From Paraphysomonas bandaiensis (Eukaryota; Chrysophyceae): a stretch of 64,000 nucleotides of DNA. Every line of letters starts with the position of its first letter. Within the stretch, counting starts at the first letter, position 1. Of this stretch, positions 46,701-56,200 are shown one piece after another. A program made the translations under genes and the position numbers. The notes under the pieces were generated by a model. It saw only the letters and a program-made list of their open reading frames with translations. It searched no databases and had not been told where the DNA came from. The stretch covers positions 78,050 to 142,049 of the forward strand of contig CBFFRP010000036.1 in the NCBI GenBank assembly GCA_965644295.1. Direction: 5' to 3'.

Positions 46701-48696
46701 TGTCCTGGATAGTAATCCATTCGAAAATGGGTTATTTAGTAGGCGTCTTGGAAGTAGAAGTTATCGATCAGCTTTGTCCTATTCCTCTGCTGATAGTGGA
46801 ATATCAGCGTTAACGACGCCGTCGCGATTTGGTACGAATTTAGATGTCATCACGGAACCGCCCATTTCAAATGGTAGAAATAGTGAGAAACGAGGTGGTC
46901 ATGTCATCATTGATCGTCCTCATGGACAGCGATCATGGGTTGAGACAATAGGAAGCTGGGGGTCATTGAATTTAACATTGAGCTCACACGACTCCGATGA
47001 AAATGATGCTCCTGTTGAAAGTGACGATGCTCGATTAGACGCATTTTATACTCTGCCGGAGGGTGAAGATCATGCCATTGTTAAAACAAACGATGTTCAT
47101 AAAACTACCTCTGTTGGAGATATCGCCATTGTGGATGGTTCAGTTCAGGTAGGCAACCGCCCTTCTCTTTTACGAAGCATTTCGAATGGTATCGTTTCTG
47201 TTGCATCGGTTGTGCTTCGGAAAATGACAAGCGATCAAGGAATGACTGTATCACCGGAAGACCAGCCCTACGCGCCACAAGATTATTCTCAACGTGGAGC
47301 ACGGGTGAGTGAATTTGACGGGCGTGTTGATTCAATATCGTCAGATCAAAATCTAGAAAATCTACCGAGACCGCTTTTTGTTCGTGCTTATAGGAATTCT
47401 AAAAACAGTGCCAGGGTTCATGAAGCTACTCTTGCTAGTCGACGAAGCTCTCGCAGTAGTCAGTCCAGTGTGTATTCTATATTGTCTAGTTCCAGTCGTG
47501 ATTCCAAGATATCCAAGGAATTAGGAGAATTGCACGTTAGATATAGTGGACGTCGGCGTCAGTTTAGCCAAGCAGATAGAGACAGCGTAAGAGAAAGTCG
47601 TTCGAGGGAGTGTTATGTGGCGACCCCACGTGGTACCACACCGCGCAGTACTCCTCGTGGTTTCTGGTCTCCTCGCGGCTCTAGGAGATCAGATATATGG
47701 AAGGAAAAGGAGAGGACTCGTGTGAATATTAAGTCACTTTCGTCACAAGAAAGTGCATCCGCCAGCAGTGGTAGTTCTGGGACTCGGAGTTCCCACTGGC
47801 GTAGTGTGTTGACGAGAAGCAGTGATACCTCTATCACTCGAGAGAACGTGATATGGCCCAGTGATGGATCGGCTACGACTTGGAGTACTGATGAACGGAA
47901 TACACAGAGAAAATATTCAGTTGCTGATTCTATTTTTACGACAAGTAGTTCTAATGGAAAACAATCTAAAAGTGAAGGAAATAGTTTTTCAGACTGTACT
48001 GAAGATTCGACTCCTTCCGAGCAGCATTCTTCATTGACAGACTCAAAGACTATAAACTTTTCAGCGTATCCACATACGAAGTCTTCCACTAATCAGCCGG
48101 AAGACTCTAACCAGCGTAGCAATGTTAGCCATCCCACTGTTTCTGGGGATTATCAACAAGAAGTGTTGCGGCTGCAATCTCTGGAATTCTCTCCAGAGAA
48201 GCCTGGTCATTTCTCGAGTAAAGGAAATGAAAGCAGTTGGGCTGACATTTACAACAGCTCACCTCTTGGGGAAAAATATCCTCTAAATCAAACTATAACG
48301 AGACCACCCCGACGCTTGTCTATTCCCAGCGAATTAAGGCCCAAAATATCTCGTAGATTCAGCCGATCGTCTACTGTGGAGAGCCCACGAGTTGGGAGAC
48401 TCCTATCACCGCAAGGTGATTCTGATATCGGGATTCCTGATGATATATCAGAATTGTCCTTTTCTATTTCTAGTGACCCGTCAATGGAGACTGGGAGTGA
48501 ACGAAAGAGCGGCGTTGACGCTGAATACACAGGAGAGATGGAAGCTAAACAAAGTTTTCGTTCTGTATCCAGTCGGAAATCTGGAGCCGCACAGAGTGAT
48601 GACAGCCGAACGGCAATGGCTAACACTGCGGATATGTTGAATGAGTGTAGTTCTAGTCGCTCTGCTCAAGTCAAAGCTCCTGTGTTTTTTTTATGA
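34792..48696 (+). CDS. Giant REJ/polycystin-1-like membrane protein with EGF repeats and P/T stalk
   Basis: About 4,596 aa in two exons: 34792-35423, intron 35424-35537 (114 nt, CACAG|GTTGGT...TTTCAG|A), exon 35538-48696. A signal peptide ('YIITWSLLKSVVC') leads into five EGF-like repeats of the pattern C-x5-G-x-C-N-x2-G-x3-C-x-C ... SSERCAIWH; the intron splits the fifth. A P/T stalk of degenerate units ('PTIEDDSGAPSANPTLEGV', 'HPTMLPTS') spans about residues 245-1180. The ectodomain includes a REJ-like start ('VEAKISGG', 'LNASLSYEESG', 'LRYEWECR', about 1910) and another EGF-like segment (about 2280-2410), then a membrane helix ('VGIVFICLLAFFMVLGFFLF', about 2772). 'HHRWIRVF ... PRQIRFLSACSDLL ... 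YPDDNTCE ... MCTWNAESERC' (about 3040-3120) matches the polycystin-1-like membrane pattern, followed by several more helices to about 3590. The tail of about 1,000 aa is Ser-rich. A surface mechanosensor or adhesion receptor is inferred. No pore motif was identified. Confidence 0.82.
36200..38220 (+). repeat. P/T-coding minisatellite in the second giant gene
   Basis: Units built from three interchangeable blocks: 'ACTCCGTCAGTCGTACC' + 'ACAATAGAGGATGATAG' (SVVPTIEDD), 'GGTGCTCCAAGCGCGAATCC' (GAPSANP), and 'CCGACGATGTTACCTACTTC' (PTMLPTS). Blocks are shuffled and nearly identical in sequence, the mark of unequal exchange. Many Asp-Asp pairs make this stalk acidic, unlike that of the first giant gene. 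Confidence 0.88.
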
Positions 48697-49345
48697 TAAT
48701 TTCAATATGATCTAACGAATATTTTCCAATTAGCATTGCGTAGCTATTGTATACCTTATGGTCTTGAAATGGTTGTATTATTAGATGTGTAAAATTGTAT
48801 AATATAACTCTTTTCATGAATGTGTCGCATTTTTAATTAATAAAAGTCTGTATATTTACCTTTACTCTCATTGCAGCTTGGACTCTTGAATTTTGAAACA
48901 ATGTTTACGTCCTTCTCTATTGAGCTCAATCTGGACAGTCATTGGCTCTATGCTCTACTAACACATTCATATTTCCTCTTAGTATTCAGATTTCACATGA
49001 GTATGTAAAGCTTGTCCACAAGGAGTAAAGTTCACTTGATCATCGTTTCCCCTATTAGAATATGGATTATATTCTAGTATGCCGGGCTGCGTATCAATTA
49101 ATTGTCAATTATTGAAATTGCAACAATTGAAATTGGGACATCGATACATAATTGTAATTATAATTGACTCCAGCTTGCTTCACTTAATTGATATTAAAAA
49201 ACACCTTTTTATGCTAAAAGGTTGTTAAAAAACGGCATTTTTATTGAAAATCCATATTTAGGATAAAAATCGAAAATTGGTGAAAGACTATATAATATCC
49301 ATATAGGAGTATCTCACATTGTAATTCATTTACTTCATTAGCGAT
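48697..49345. other. Intergenic with a hAT-terminus-like remnant
   Basis: At about 49082 'cgggctgcgtatcaattaattg' resembles the left end of the hAT-type element at 49430, followed by AATTG-rich sequence to about 49200. No right end is found, so this is a decayed copy. No gene seen. Confidence 0.5.
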
Positions 49346-50790
49346 ATGAGCGATAAACTGGTACCAGAAGTCATTGCACGAGTGTGCTTTGAGAAAATAA
49401 ATGATAATAACGAAGAGGTTGCAATAGAGCAGGGCTGCGTAACAATTAATTGAATTGCAATTAATTGTAATTGCAATTAAATTGCATGGAACATACGTAA
49501 TAATTGCAATTATAATTGCTCGCTGTAAGGTTGCAATTAAATTGCAATTAATTGGCAATTATTAACTATATAGTATAAGAGCATATATATAATATTAGAA
49601 TTAGAAGTTGCAAAACATTAACGACGATGGCCATTGATTGCCCTTAATGGCTATTACAATAGTGGGAAGGTTGGCCTCTCATTGTAACGTTTTCTTTACA
49701 TTAAGAAAGGTACTGTTTTTTTAACGGGCGATTATGTGTCTTTTCTCTTGATTTTGAGCTACAAAACTTAGTTCACTTAGTTCTGCTCGGTCCATAGTGT
49801 ATATGTAATGCTCAATACCCCTCTAGTTGAAGATATATATAGTGTGGCAATCATGTTCTTCCGATCTTGGATGCCTTACAGGACACTGCAGGGTTACATT
49901 GCACTACGAACTGGATGTGCAGCGCTATGGACATTCTACTACTGATTTTTGCAGACGAAAACCTGGATATTTAGAGTTTTGACCAAGTAAATATCATACT
50001 CTGTCAATAATATCATCATACTGTTGAAGATGCTATACGTGTTTGCAATGAGTAACCAAGTTAATTAGACAATAATTGGCACAATTAAATTGCAATTAAT
50101 TGCAATAATTGCAATTATAATTGCGCGAGCTATAACTAATAATTGCAATTTAATTTCAAAAAAACATTTGCAATTAAATTGCAATTAATTGTTACGCAGC
50201 CCTGCAATAGAGACTTGGCAATGCCGGGAGTGTCCTGAAGCAAAAGAAGGGTTATGGGTGGAGCAACCTGTTGCAGCATGCCATCAAACACGAGGGATGG
50301 AAAGAGAATGGTTTGGCTGCCCAGCAAGGTGGTGGTGCGATAGATAAATATGTCGAGCGTAAAGTATATCGCCTCAATCGTGGAATGCGTATCACTGGTT
50401 AGTGTGGGTGATAATGGTGGATGACCTTCCTTTTTCTTTTGTGGAGAAACCGTTGACACGAAAGGGCACCAAATGGAGTAATATATCGAGATCAACATTG
50501 ATGAAGTATATGGAAGCCTTGGACTTAGAGGTCGAAAGCAGGATCAAAGCAATGCTTCCAATGCATTTCGGTTTGATTGTTGATGGATGGAATTGCAGCA
50601 AGGAACATTACTTTGCTGTTTTTGCGACATGGACCGATGCCAATGAGGTACAGGAGGTGCTACTTTGCTGTAGTGTGCAAGATGAAGACTCGGACATGGA
50701 TTTCACTGCTGATTCACTAGAAGATTACTTATTCGATGAGCTGCAGCTGGTTGGATTTCCATGCAATTGAATTCATATCGGGTGATAATA
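49346..50790 (+). pseudogene. Decayed BED-zinc-finger hAT-family transposase, split by another transposon
   Basis: The N-terminus begins at ATG 49346 and runs to 49429 (ending 'NEEVAIE'). It is cut by the 775-bp element at 49430-50204 and continues after the duplicated target at 50213 with 'TWQCREC'. One base out of frame comes 'GYGWSNLLQHAIKHEGW' (to a stop at 50400-50402): together a BED finger of the form W-x2-C-x2-C ... N-L-x2-H-x4-H. A further frame change leads to 'DDLPFSFVEKPLTRKG' and 'MHFGLIVDGWNCSKEHYFAVFA' (50402-50770), typical of hAT transposases. A last shifted fragment reads 'IEFISGDNT' up to 50791, where a second small element begins. At least three frame breaks and two insertions make it non-functional. 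The family call rests on the BED pattern and the 'FGLIVDGW' region. Confidence 0.75.
49430..50204. mobile_element. Non-autonomous hAT-type element (775 bp)
   Basis: Terminal inverted repeats start CAGGGCTGCGTAACAATTAA (left, 49430) and the same in reverse complement (right, ending 50204). An exact 8-bp target duplication CAATAGAG lies at 49422-49429 and 50205-50212. CAGGG ends and 8-bp duplications are hallmarks of hAT transposons. Subterminal regions consist of repeated AATTGCAATTAATTG, rich in nested palindromes. There is no coding capacity in the interior, so it would need a transposase supplied from elsewhere. Confidence 0.9.
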
Positions 50791-50791
50791 C

Positions 50792-51076
50792 TGCCCCATA
50801 TTGACAGCGTAACTAATCACTGCGTGCGGCCCTCTAGTGGGTGCGGCTGAGTGCTGCGACCGCGCACCTCTACCTATGTACACATTGCTTAGTTCAGCAG
50901 TTCCCCACTCTGGGTTCTCACAGCATATTCAGCGCTGAATACCATGTGATAATGATGTAGCTAGTTGGGTTTAGTAGGTAGCTAGCAAATAACGTATGGG
51001 ACTTAAATCAAGTATTAGTTAGGTACCCACCCGGCCCCCACCCGGCTCTACCTAAGTACGCGCTCAGAATGGGGCA
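50792..51076. mobile_element. Small inverted-repeat element (MITE-like, 285 bp)
   Basis: The left end TGCCCCATATTGACAGCGTA and the reverse complement of the right end TGCCCCATTCTGAGCGCGTA agree at 16 of 20 bases. The left 64 bases recur exactly at 58452-58515, with different flanks on both sides of that copy, which fixes the left boundary. The interior is GC-rich for this region ('gtgcggccctctagtgggtgcg', 'cccggcccccacccggc'). No clear target duplication was found. It interrupts the decayed transposase frame. Confidence 0.6.
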
Positions 51077-51600
51077 TGTATGCTACTGGAATACTTAAAT
51101 TGCCCTGTTAGTAAGAAATATATGCCTGTAAAATGAACTCTTATACGATTTATTCTTATCGCTAACAGGTAATGCGTATATAGTTTGTAATGAATGTTGT
51201 TTCGTCAACAATACTCCGATGGTTACGACATACTTCTACAGAAGATTCACTACAACTACACGCCTACTTGAGTTACGTCACTCTGTGCTTTAGATAAACA
51301 TCTGTGAATTAAATAAATCAGGGCTAGGAAACAATATACTGTATATATATTGATTGGTGGACAAATAAATATATGAAAAATTTAGGAATTGTCGGAGTAC
51401 GCAAGCAAATAGTACGATATACGATAGATATTATAAATTGTTTTTACTATACAGCTGCACACTACACTGATTGGAGCCAAGTCCTACATTCATTCTCACG
51501 AAGCCTTAGACATTAGAGTATCATGGGATTAGTAAATTACCGACTCGAAATTGATCATTAATCTTAATATGAATATATGTATAGTGTATAGAGGTATAAA
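51077..51600. other. Intergenic, no supported gene
   Basis: AT-rich. A short stretch near 51330-51365 ('aacaatatactg ... attggtggac') resembles 32473-32497, probably another scrap of a dispersed repeat. Confidence 0.45.
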
Positions 51601-51604
51601 CGTA

Positions 51605-52110
51605 TATAAACAACATACAACACAAGCAATATATAAAAAAACACGACTAAAGTCGGGGAGAGAACCCGTTAAGGAATAGTATTGTAGACGGAGGTTAACA
51701 AGAGAAGTCATCTGACCCAATAATGAGGGTAGAGGACCCGTTAAGGAATTGTGATATAGATAGAGATAACCAAGAGAAGTCATCTGACCCCCAATGATGA
51801 GGGGAGGTGCCGGTGAGAGAGTTGTCACCAATATTCAAATATGTCAGTGCAGTCATATCACCGATAGATGACGGGAGAAGGCCTGTGAATGAATTGTAAT
51901 AGAGACGGAAATCAACAAGAGAAGTCACTCGACCCAATGACGAGGGCAGGGTGCCAGTGAGAGAGGTGGAACCAAATTGCAAATATGTCAATGAAGTCAT
52001 ATCACCGATAGATGACGGGAGAGGGCCTGTGAATGAATTGAAATATATACGGAGATAAACTAGCGACGTCAGCTGGCCCAAAGATAAATGGGGTGATCCA
52101 GATTGTTATT
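51605..52110 (-). pseudogene. Decayed plant-type leucine-rich-repeat gene fragment
   Basis: Reading from 52110 down, about six LRRs of the form LTGxLPSSLGxMTSLxxLxLxxNS are visible: 'LGQLTSLVYLRIYFNSFTG', 'IGDMTSLTYLQFGSTSLTG', 'LGRVTSLVDFRLYYNSFTG', 'IGDMTALTYLNIGDNSLTG', then in another frame 'QMTSLGYLYLYHNSLTGPLP' and 'GQMTSLVNLRLQYYSLTGSL'. Frame changes near 51800 break it, and a stop in frame just above 52100 means there is no start. No membrane or signal region was found. The repeats resemble those in the C-terminal ectodomain of the giant gene at 9.3-25.0 kb, so it may derive from a related receptor. Confidence 0.7.
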
Positions 52111-52269
52111 TGCTACTGTAATACAGTTTATTATAAATGATGAAGTTAGTAGTGAGACTGGCTTATCACTGTTTGAGTTCACTTTTGGTACTGCCGCGAA
52201 ACCCTATTTTAAACTTCCAGATAATTGTGATATCTTAGAAGGTTCGGCAACTTATATTTCCAAATTTAA

Positions 52270-52345
52270 TGTTTCAGCATTGAGTATAAGTTTACCTTCT
52301 GTTGTTAAGTTAATACTTCTCACTTCTCATATAATGTCAAACTTT
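52270..52345 (+). repeat. Fragment of a copia element 2-type LTR (3' end)
   Basis: 'gagtataagtttaccttctg' through 'ataatgtcaaactttga' matches the last 70 bases or so of the element 2 LTR, with one extra T and a duplicated 'acttctc'. No primer-binding site or gag follows. The 108-codon frame over 52103-52429 is not supported as a gene. Confidence 0.7.
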
Positions 52346-52727
52346 GATATAGTCTTCATTATATATCTGTTATCTCTTTGTCTGTTTCTATTTTATACCA
52401 ATTCACATTTATCATATCATTTGTCATAATATTATTCAATAGATCTTGATTTATAAAGGGCCATAATAATTGTATCAGTTTGAACATATATTACGTACAA
52501 GGATAAGCATATACACCAGAGAGCTCATAGTATAAAATAACCCAATAGCTGGTTAGTACGTTGGTACACAGTCCAATTAACTGAAAACTATTGCCAATAA
52601 ATTGAACACCAAAATTAATTGTTACGCAAGCGTGTAATTTACACCATCCAAATAACAGTTTCGGATAATTTACAACAGTTCAACATTCTAGTTGACAGAA
52701 TGTCGTTTGTCTATACCGGTATATCCT

Positions 52728-54446
52728 TCACGCCAGACTACGTACTAACTCATTCACCTTGTCCTGCATTTGTTCACGAGCACTCTCTATAGTTTCCACT
52801 GTAGTAACAGAGGCCATATCTATGAGTACCGGTTTCATGTCAACTACAGTCTCGCTATTATCGCTACTGCTGTCGAGCATAGGCATGAGCGCGACATGCC
52901 TCCACTCAATGTCTCTATGCACAAGTTTTTTTTCTGACAGACTATCGACTGCATTTGTAAGTGCCTTCTTCACTGTATATTCTTCTGACTCAGCCATATA
53001 GTCGACAAATTTCGTCGTCCAATCATTAAAGCGTTCATCGTCCAAAACTGAGCTCTCTTCGCCCCTTCCCCAATATGACATATCAAATTCAAAGACAATG
53101 TTGCCACCTCGTTCAATACAATGAAACACAAAAGGCATAATGAGAGAATGTGAGCCGACGATTTTGGTGATAAGTACATCTACTCCATAAGCAGCTTTCC
53201 ACATGTTGTACTCCCTCTTACAAACATCGGCACTGTAGAACTTCTTAAGTACAACTAAGTGGAAATCCTCAGTCAGTGCAAGGCAGACCTGGCCGTCTGC
53301 CCCTCCGTGAAACTGCCGCAACACTATCAAATGAGTTGGTTCTAGCTGAGGTAGCGTGAGACGAATATTCGGGTATGTGTTTAATACTACTTGCGAGATG
53401 TTGCTCCAATGCCATTTATCCGTACTCAGAATGGGATAAGCTCTCCGAGAGGAAAGGAGTGGTACCACACGATAGTGTGCCCTCATGGACTTCAATAAAA
53501 CGGAAGCAATCAACTTGAACAGCAGCGCGTCGTCCCAACTGTACTCTTTACTACAACTCAGAGATCGTTGCAAGGTGCTTTCCACAGGAAACTGCACGAT
53601 TGAATCTTCGAATTTTGGCGGGTGGAGGTCTTCTGAAGCGGCAAAAGCGTCAGTATCAGGAAACCAGACTACACGCCACTGGTCCAATGTGGTAACTATC
53701 CCGAATACTTCACATTGTCCATAAGAATTGCGTAGATTTGACATGTAGTCAAACATTTGTCCGAGCACATGTGAGTTGGACAGCTTTGAATTCCCAGGTT
53801 GTTTTACCTCGACAAGTGAAATAGGAACACCAGAACGTGACTTCACAACCCAAATGTCTGACCTAGACTCCATAGAACTATTTTCCATTTTATACATCAA
53901 TCGTGTCTGATAGTCCAGAACTACTTTCCTATCAATACCCAAGAGTGTCAATACATCTTGGAGAAGATTTCGTACATGAGCTTTAATCTGTGGCTCATTA
54001 GAATACACTATATTCTTTTGGTTTTCCAGTTTCTGAAGTTGCAACAAAAACATGCTTGTTGTTGATAGATTTTGCCCATCAATCGTATCAATAACATGAA
54101 AGTGTTTCTCTTGAAAATAATCTATAGAGTTATGTGAAGACGTGTGAGTGGCTAGAAAATTCTGTTGCCGAATTAATCTCAGGCCTATAAGTCCGTCCTC
54201 TAAAAGTTTCTGAATGGAACAAGCCCTATAATTTGCTAGCTCCTCATCCTTTCTTGCTTGCTCCTCATCCTTTCTTGCTAGCTCCTCATCTATTCTTGCT
54301 ATCTCCTCATCCTTTCTTGCTAGCTCCTCATCTATTCTTGCTATCTCCTCATCCTTTCTTGCTAGCATCTTCATTAATTGTAATCGAACACTATCGGGCA
54401 AGTTGGCATCATCTAAATCTTCCATTATTACACTAATATGATCCAA
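52728..54446 (-). CDS. Crinkler-type protein: coiled coil, PD-(D/E)XK-like and protein-kinase-like domains
   Basis: Intact frame of 572 aa. After a short acidic start come heptad repeats 'ARKDEEIARIDEEL' (about residues 29-70), predicted coiled coil. A nuclease-like segment follows: 'SRSDIWVVKSRSGVPISLVEVKQPG' spans about 190-220 and fits the D-x(n)-E-x-K core of PD-(D/E)XK nucleases. From about 390 a kinase-like fold is seen: a lysine strand ('HLVVLKKFY'), an alpha-C Glu ('KREYNMW'), a hinge, a catalytic loop 'LVHRDIEWRHVAL' and 'PVLIDMASV' in place of DFG. A nuclease-like domain fused to a divergent kinase is known from Crinkler (CR) effectors and their relatives in oomycetes, chytrids and free-living protists, where some act in nuclei or derive from transposons. 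No signal peptide or LFLAK-like leader is visible, so an internal role (conflict or transposon-linked) is as likely as secretion. Activity is unproven: Asn of the catalytic loop and DFG are altered. Confidence 0.68.
   Translation of the reverse strand: MDHISVIMEDLDDANLPDSVRLQLMKMLARKDEEIARIDEELARKDEEIARIDEELARKDEEQARKDEELANYRACSIQKLLEDGLIGLRLIRQQNFLATHTSSHNSIDYFQEKHFHVIDTIDGQNLSTTSMFLLQLQKLENQKNIVYSNEPQIKAHVRNLLQDVLTLLGIDRKVVLDYQTRLMYKMENSSMESRSDIWVVKSRSGVPISLVEVKQPGNSKLSNSHVLGQMFDYMSNLRNSYGQCEVFGIVTTLDQWRVVWFPDTDAFAASEDLHPPKFEDSIVQFPVESTLQRSLSCSKEYSWDDALLFKLIASVLLKSMRAHYRVVPLLSSRRAYPILSTDKWHWSNISQVVLNTYPNIRLTLPQLEPTHLIVLRQFHGGADGQVCLALTEDFHLVVLKKFYSADVCKREYNMWKAAYGVDVLITKIVGSHSLIMPFVFHCIERGGNIVFEFDMSYWGRGEESSVLDDERFNDWTTKFVDYMAESEEYTVKKALTNAVDSLSEKKLVHRDIEWRHVALMPMLDSSSDNSETVVDMKPVLIDMASVTTVETIESAREQMQDKVNELVRSLA
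54232..54372 (-). repeat. 21-bp minisatellite encoding coiled-coil heptads
   Basis: About six tandem copies of 'cttgctagctcctcatcctt' (or ...tctatt) inside the Crinkler-type gene; each 21-bp unit encodes one heptad (ARKDEEL/ARIDEEI). Coiled-coil length can therefore change by slippage without shifting frame. Confidence 0.85.
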
Positions 54447-54837
54447 TTCTTAATTAAACTGAATTGCAAACAAACAAACAACGTAGACGGTAGAGCGTAA
54501 TAATGATTCAGTGTACAAGCAAATCTTCGAGTGGTGTGACTGTCAGATAGCTATGAGTGTAGATGGATGTACAGTACAGCCGAGATCTGAGATCGCTCTG
54601 GCCAAAAAATACAGGAAAAAAAATCGCGAAAAAGTACCTTTATGTTTAATTCCCTAACTTTTTCATTTTAGCAATCAAAATGCTGCGGTTTTAACACAAA
54701 ATAGTCCATTAAATGCTAAATATTTCGTTATATTGGACTTTATAGTGACCAGGTCTGCGTCGTGAGATACAGTATTCCAGTACTGTATAGGCATTCCAAA
54801 ATAAAAAACGTTGTTGTTGTTTTTTTGACTGACCCTG
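54447..54837. other. Intergenic, no supported gene
   Basis: Upstream flank of the Crinkler-type gene; no further signal recognised. Confidence 0.5.
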
Positions 54838-55007
54838 TTCATACATATACATACATACATACATACATACATACATACATACATACATACATACATACAT
54901 ACATACATACATACATACATACATACATACATACATACATACATACATACATACATACATACATACATACATACATACATACATACATACATACATACAT
55001 ACATACA

Positions 55008-55036
<29 letters not shown>
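54838..55036. repeat. (CATA)n microsatellite, about 49 units
   Basis: Nearly uninterrupted CATA repeat of about 200 bp, open in most frames on both strands, which explains the long artificial Tyr/Met/Cys/Val and His/Thr/Tyr/Ile frames across it. Confidence 0.96.
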
Positions 55037-55038
<2 letters not shown>

Positions 55039-55077
55039 TAATACATACACACACCGTACAGTACAACAATAATTTTG

Positions 55078-56200
55078 TATGTATACCGACAACAGCATCG
55101 GAGGGGCAGCACCCACATCGGAGGGGCAACATCCGTAGTCCCGTTTTTCTGTTCTGTACGTGAATATTAGTATGATCGAATGGGGATGGCGGGCTCTTCA
55201 TATCTACACACCACATCCAAACAATAAGCATATCTTCATATTTAAACTATTCGGAACATACTCTTGTGTTGTTGTGCCCACTGTAGAAACTTAATTTCAT
55301 CGATTTTATGCTGTAATGATGCAGGAAGTTCACCCAAATATTGACCACAGTTTGGACCACACAATCCCATTATCATGAAGTGCTCGTTACAATCATACAT
55401 CCCTAGTGGATGAAGACTGTCCCCTGGATGATTTGTCATTAGATATATTTTGAAGGAGCTTCAGAAAGAGCTACCAGCGGATGATGCATACGACTAAAAG
55501 TGTTTACATGAAGCTCTTCTGCAGCAGTGCAGGGCAACTATGAAAGGAAGGATATATGCAAAGATATCCAAAGAGAATGGGGAAATGGAGGGAGAAACAA
55601 AACTAGGAGACAAGATTTGAAGATAGGTGGCATTGAATATATATCATTATGCTTTATCATGAAGACTTTAAAGCGAACTAGAATTTAAGGACATACATAC
55701 TTCCCTTGCAGTAAGTTGTAAGACGAAGTTGTTTGTGAGTATGGATTTCATGATATATACAACTAATGTGGTGTACGTTGTAGATCGCCGTAATGATATT
55801 GCATTTCGGTCAATAGTACATACTTAAATCATCGTATGCCTTATTTGCATAAACCATTTGATGTAACCTAAAACTGTAATGATGTATGTTATACTTTCCG
55901 TGTAGTAAGCTATTTATGCATGTATATTGCATGATGTAACAAGTGTAATGTATACTGTAGGCCGCTGCAATGATATTCGAATTTGTTTTTGTTAATTGCA
56001 CATACTCAAACCTTCGTATGTCACAACTATTTGTCTAACGTTATCTCGCAGCAGCAATTTCTAGCGAGCGTGTGCAAGCAAGCTAGGGACTATTTATTAT
56101 AGTTTACAGACAATCGTTTCAATATACTCATGCTAAGGTATAGCAAGTAGCTATGTAACGCTTGTAAAATGTTTATATGTGCGCGAATAATAAGACGAAG
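55078..56200 (-). repeat. Left arm of a 1.12-kb inverted repeat
   Basis: Reverse complement of 56971-58093; matching positions sum to 113171 throughout (for example 55242/57929, 55439/57732, 55810/57361, 56001/57170). I saw no mismatch in the parts compared. Outer similarity ends next to the (CATA)n tract; inner similarity ends at 'cgtcttattattcgcgc'. Confidence 0.92.
55242..55439 (-). CDS. 65-aa frame in the left inverted arm, unknown
   Basis: Begins 'MTNHPGDSLHPLGMYDCNEH' and ends 'FLQWAQQHKSMFRIV'. Its composition is protein-like (balanced residues, Cys/His near the start, an amphipathic C-terminal stretch), but no family is recognised and a stop lies a few codons upstream. It could be an exon of a longer gene or a transposon fragment. 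An identical copy lies in the right arm at 57732-57929. Confidence 0.25.
   Translation of the reverse strand: MTNHPGDSLHPLGMYDCNEHFMIMGLCGPNCGQYLGELPASLQHKIDEIKFLQWAQQHKSMFRIV

Noticed and set aside
49241-49558. 105-codon minus-strand frame
   Set aside because: Spans the left end of the hAT-type element and its AATTG repeats; composition (Asn/Ile/Cys/Tyr) reflects the repeats.
54675-55231. Long Met-Tyr-Val-Cys and Thr-Tyr-Ile-His frames on both strands
   Set aside because: Read-through of the (CATA)n microsatellite.
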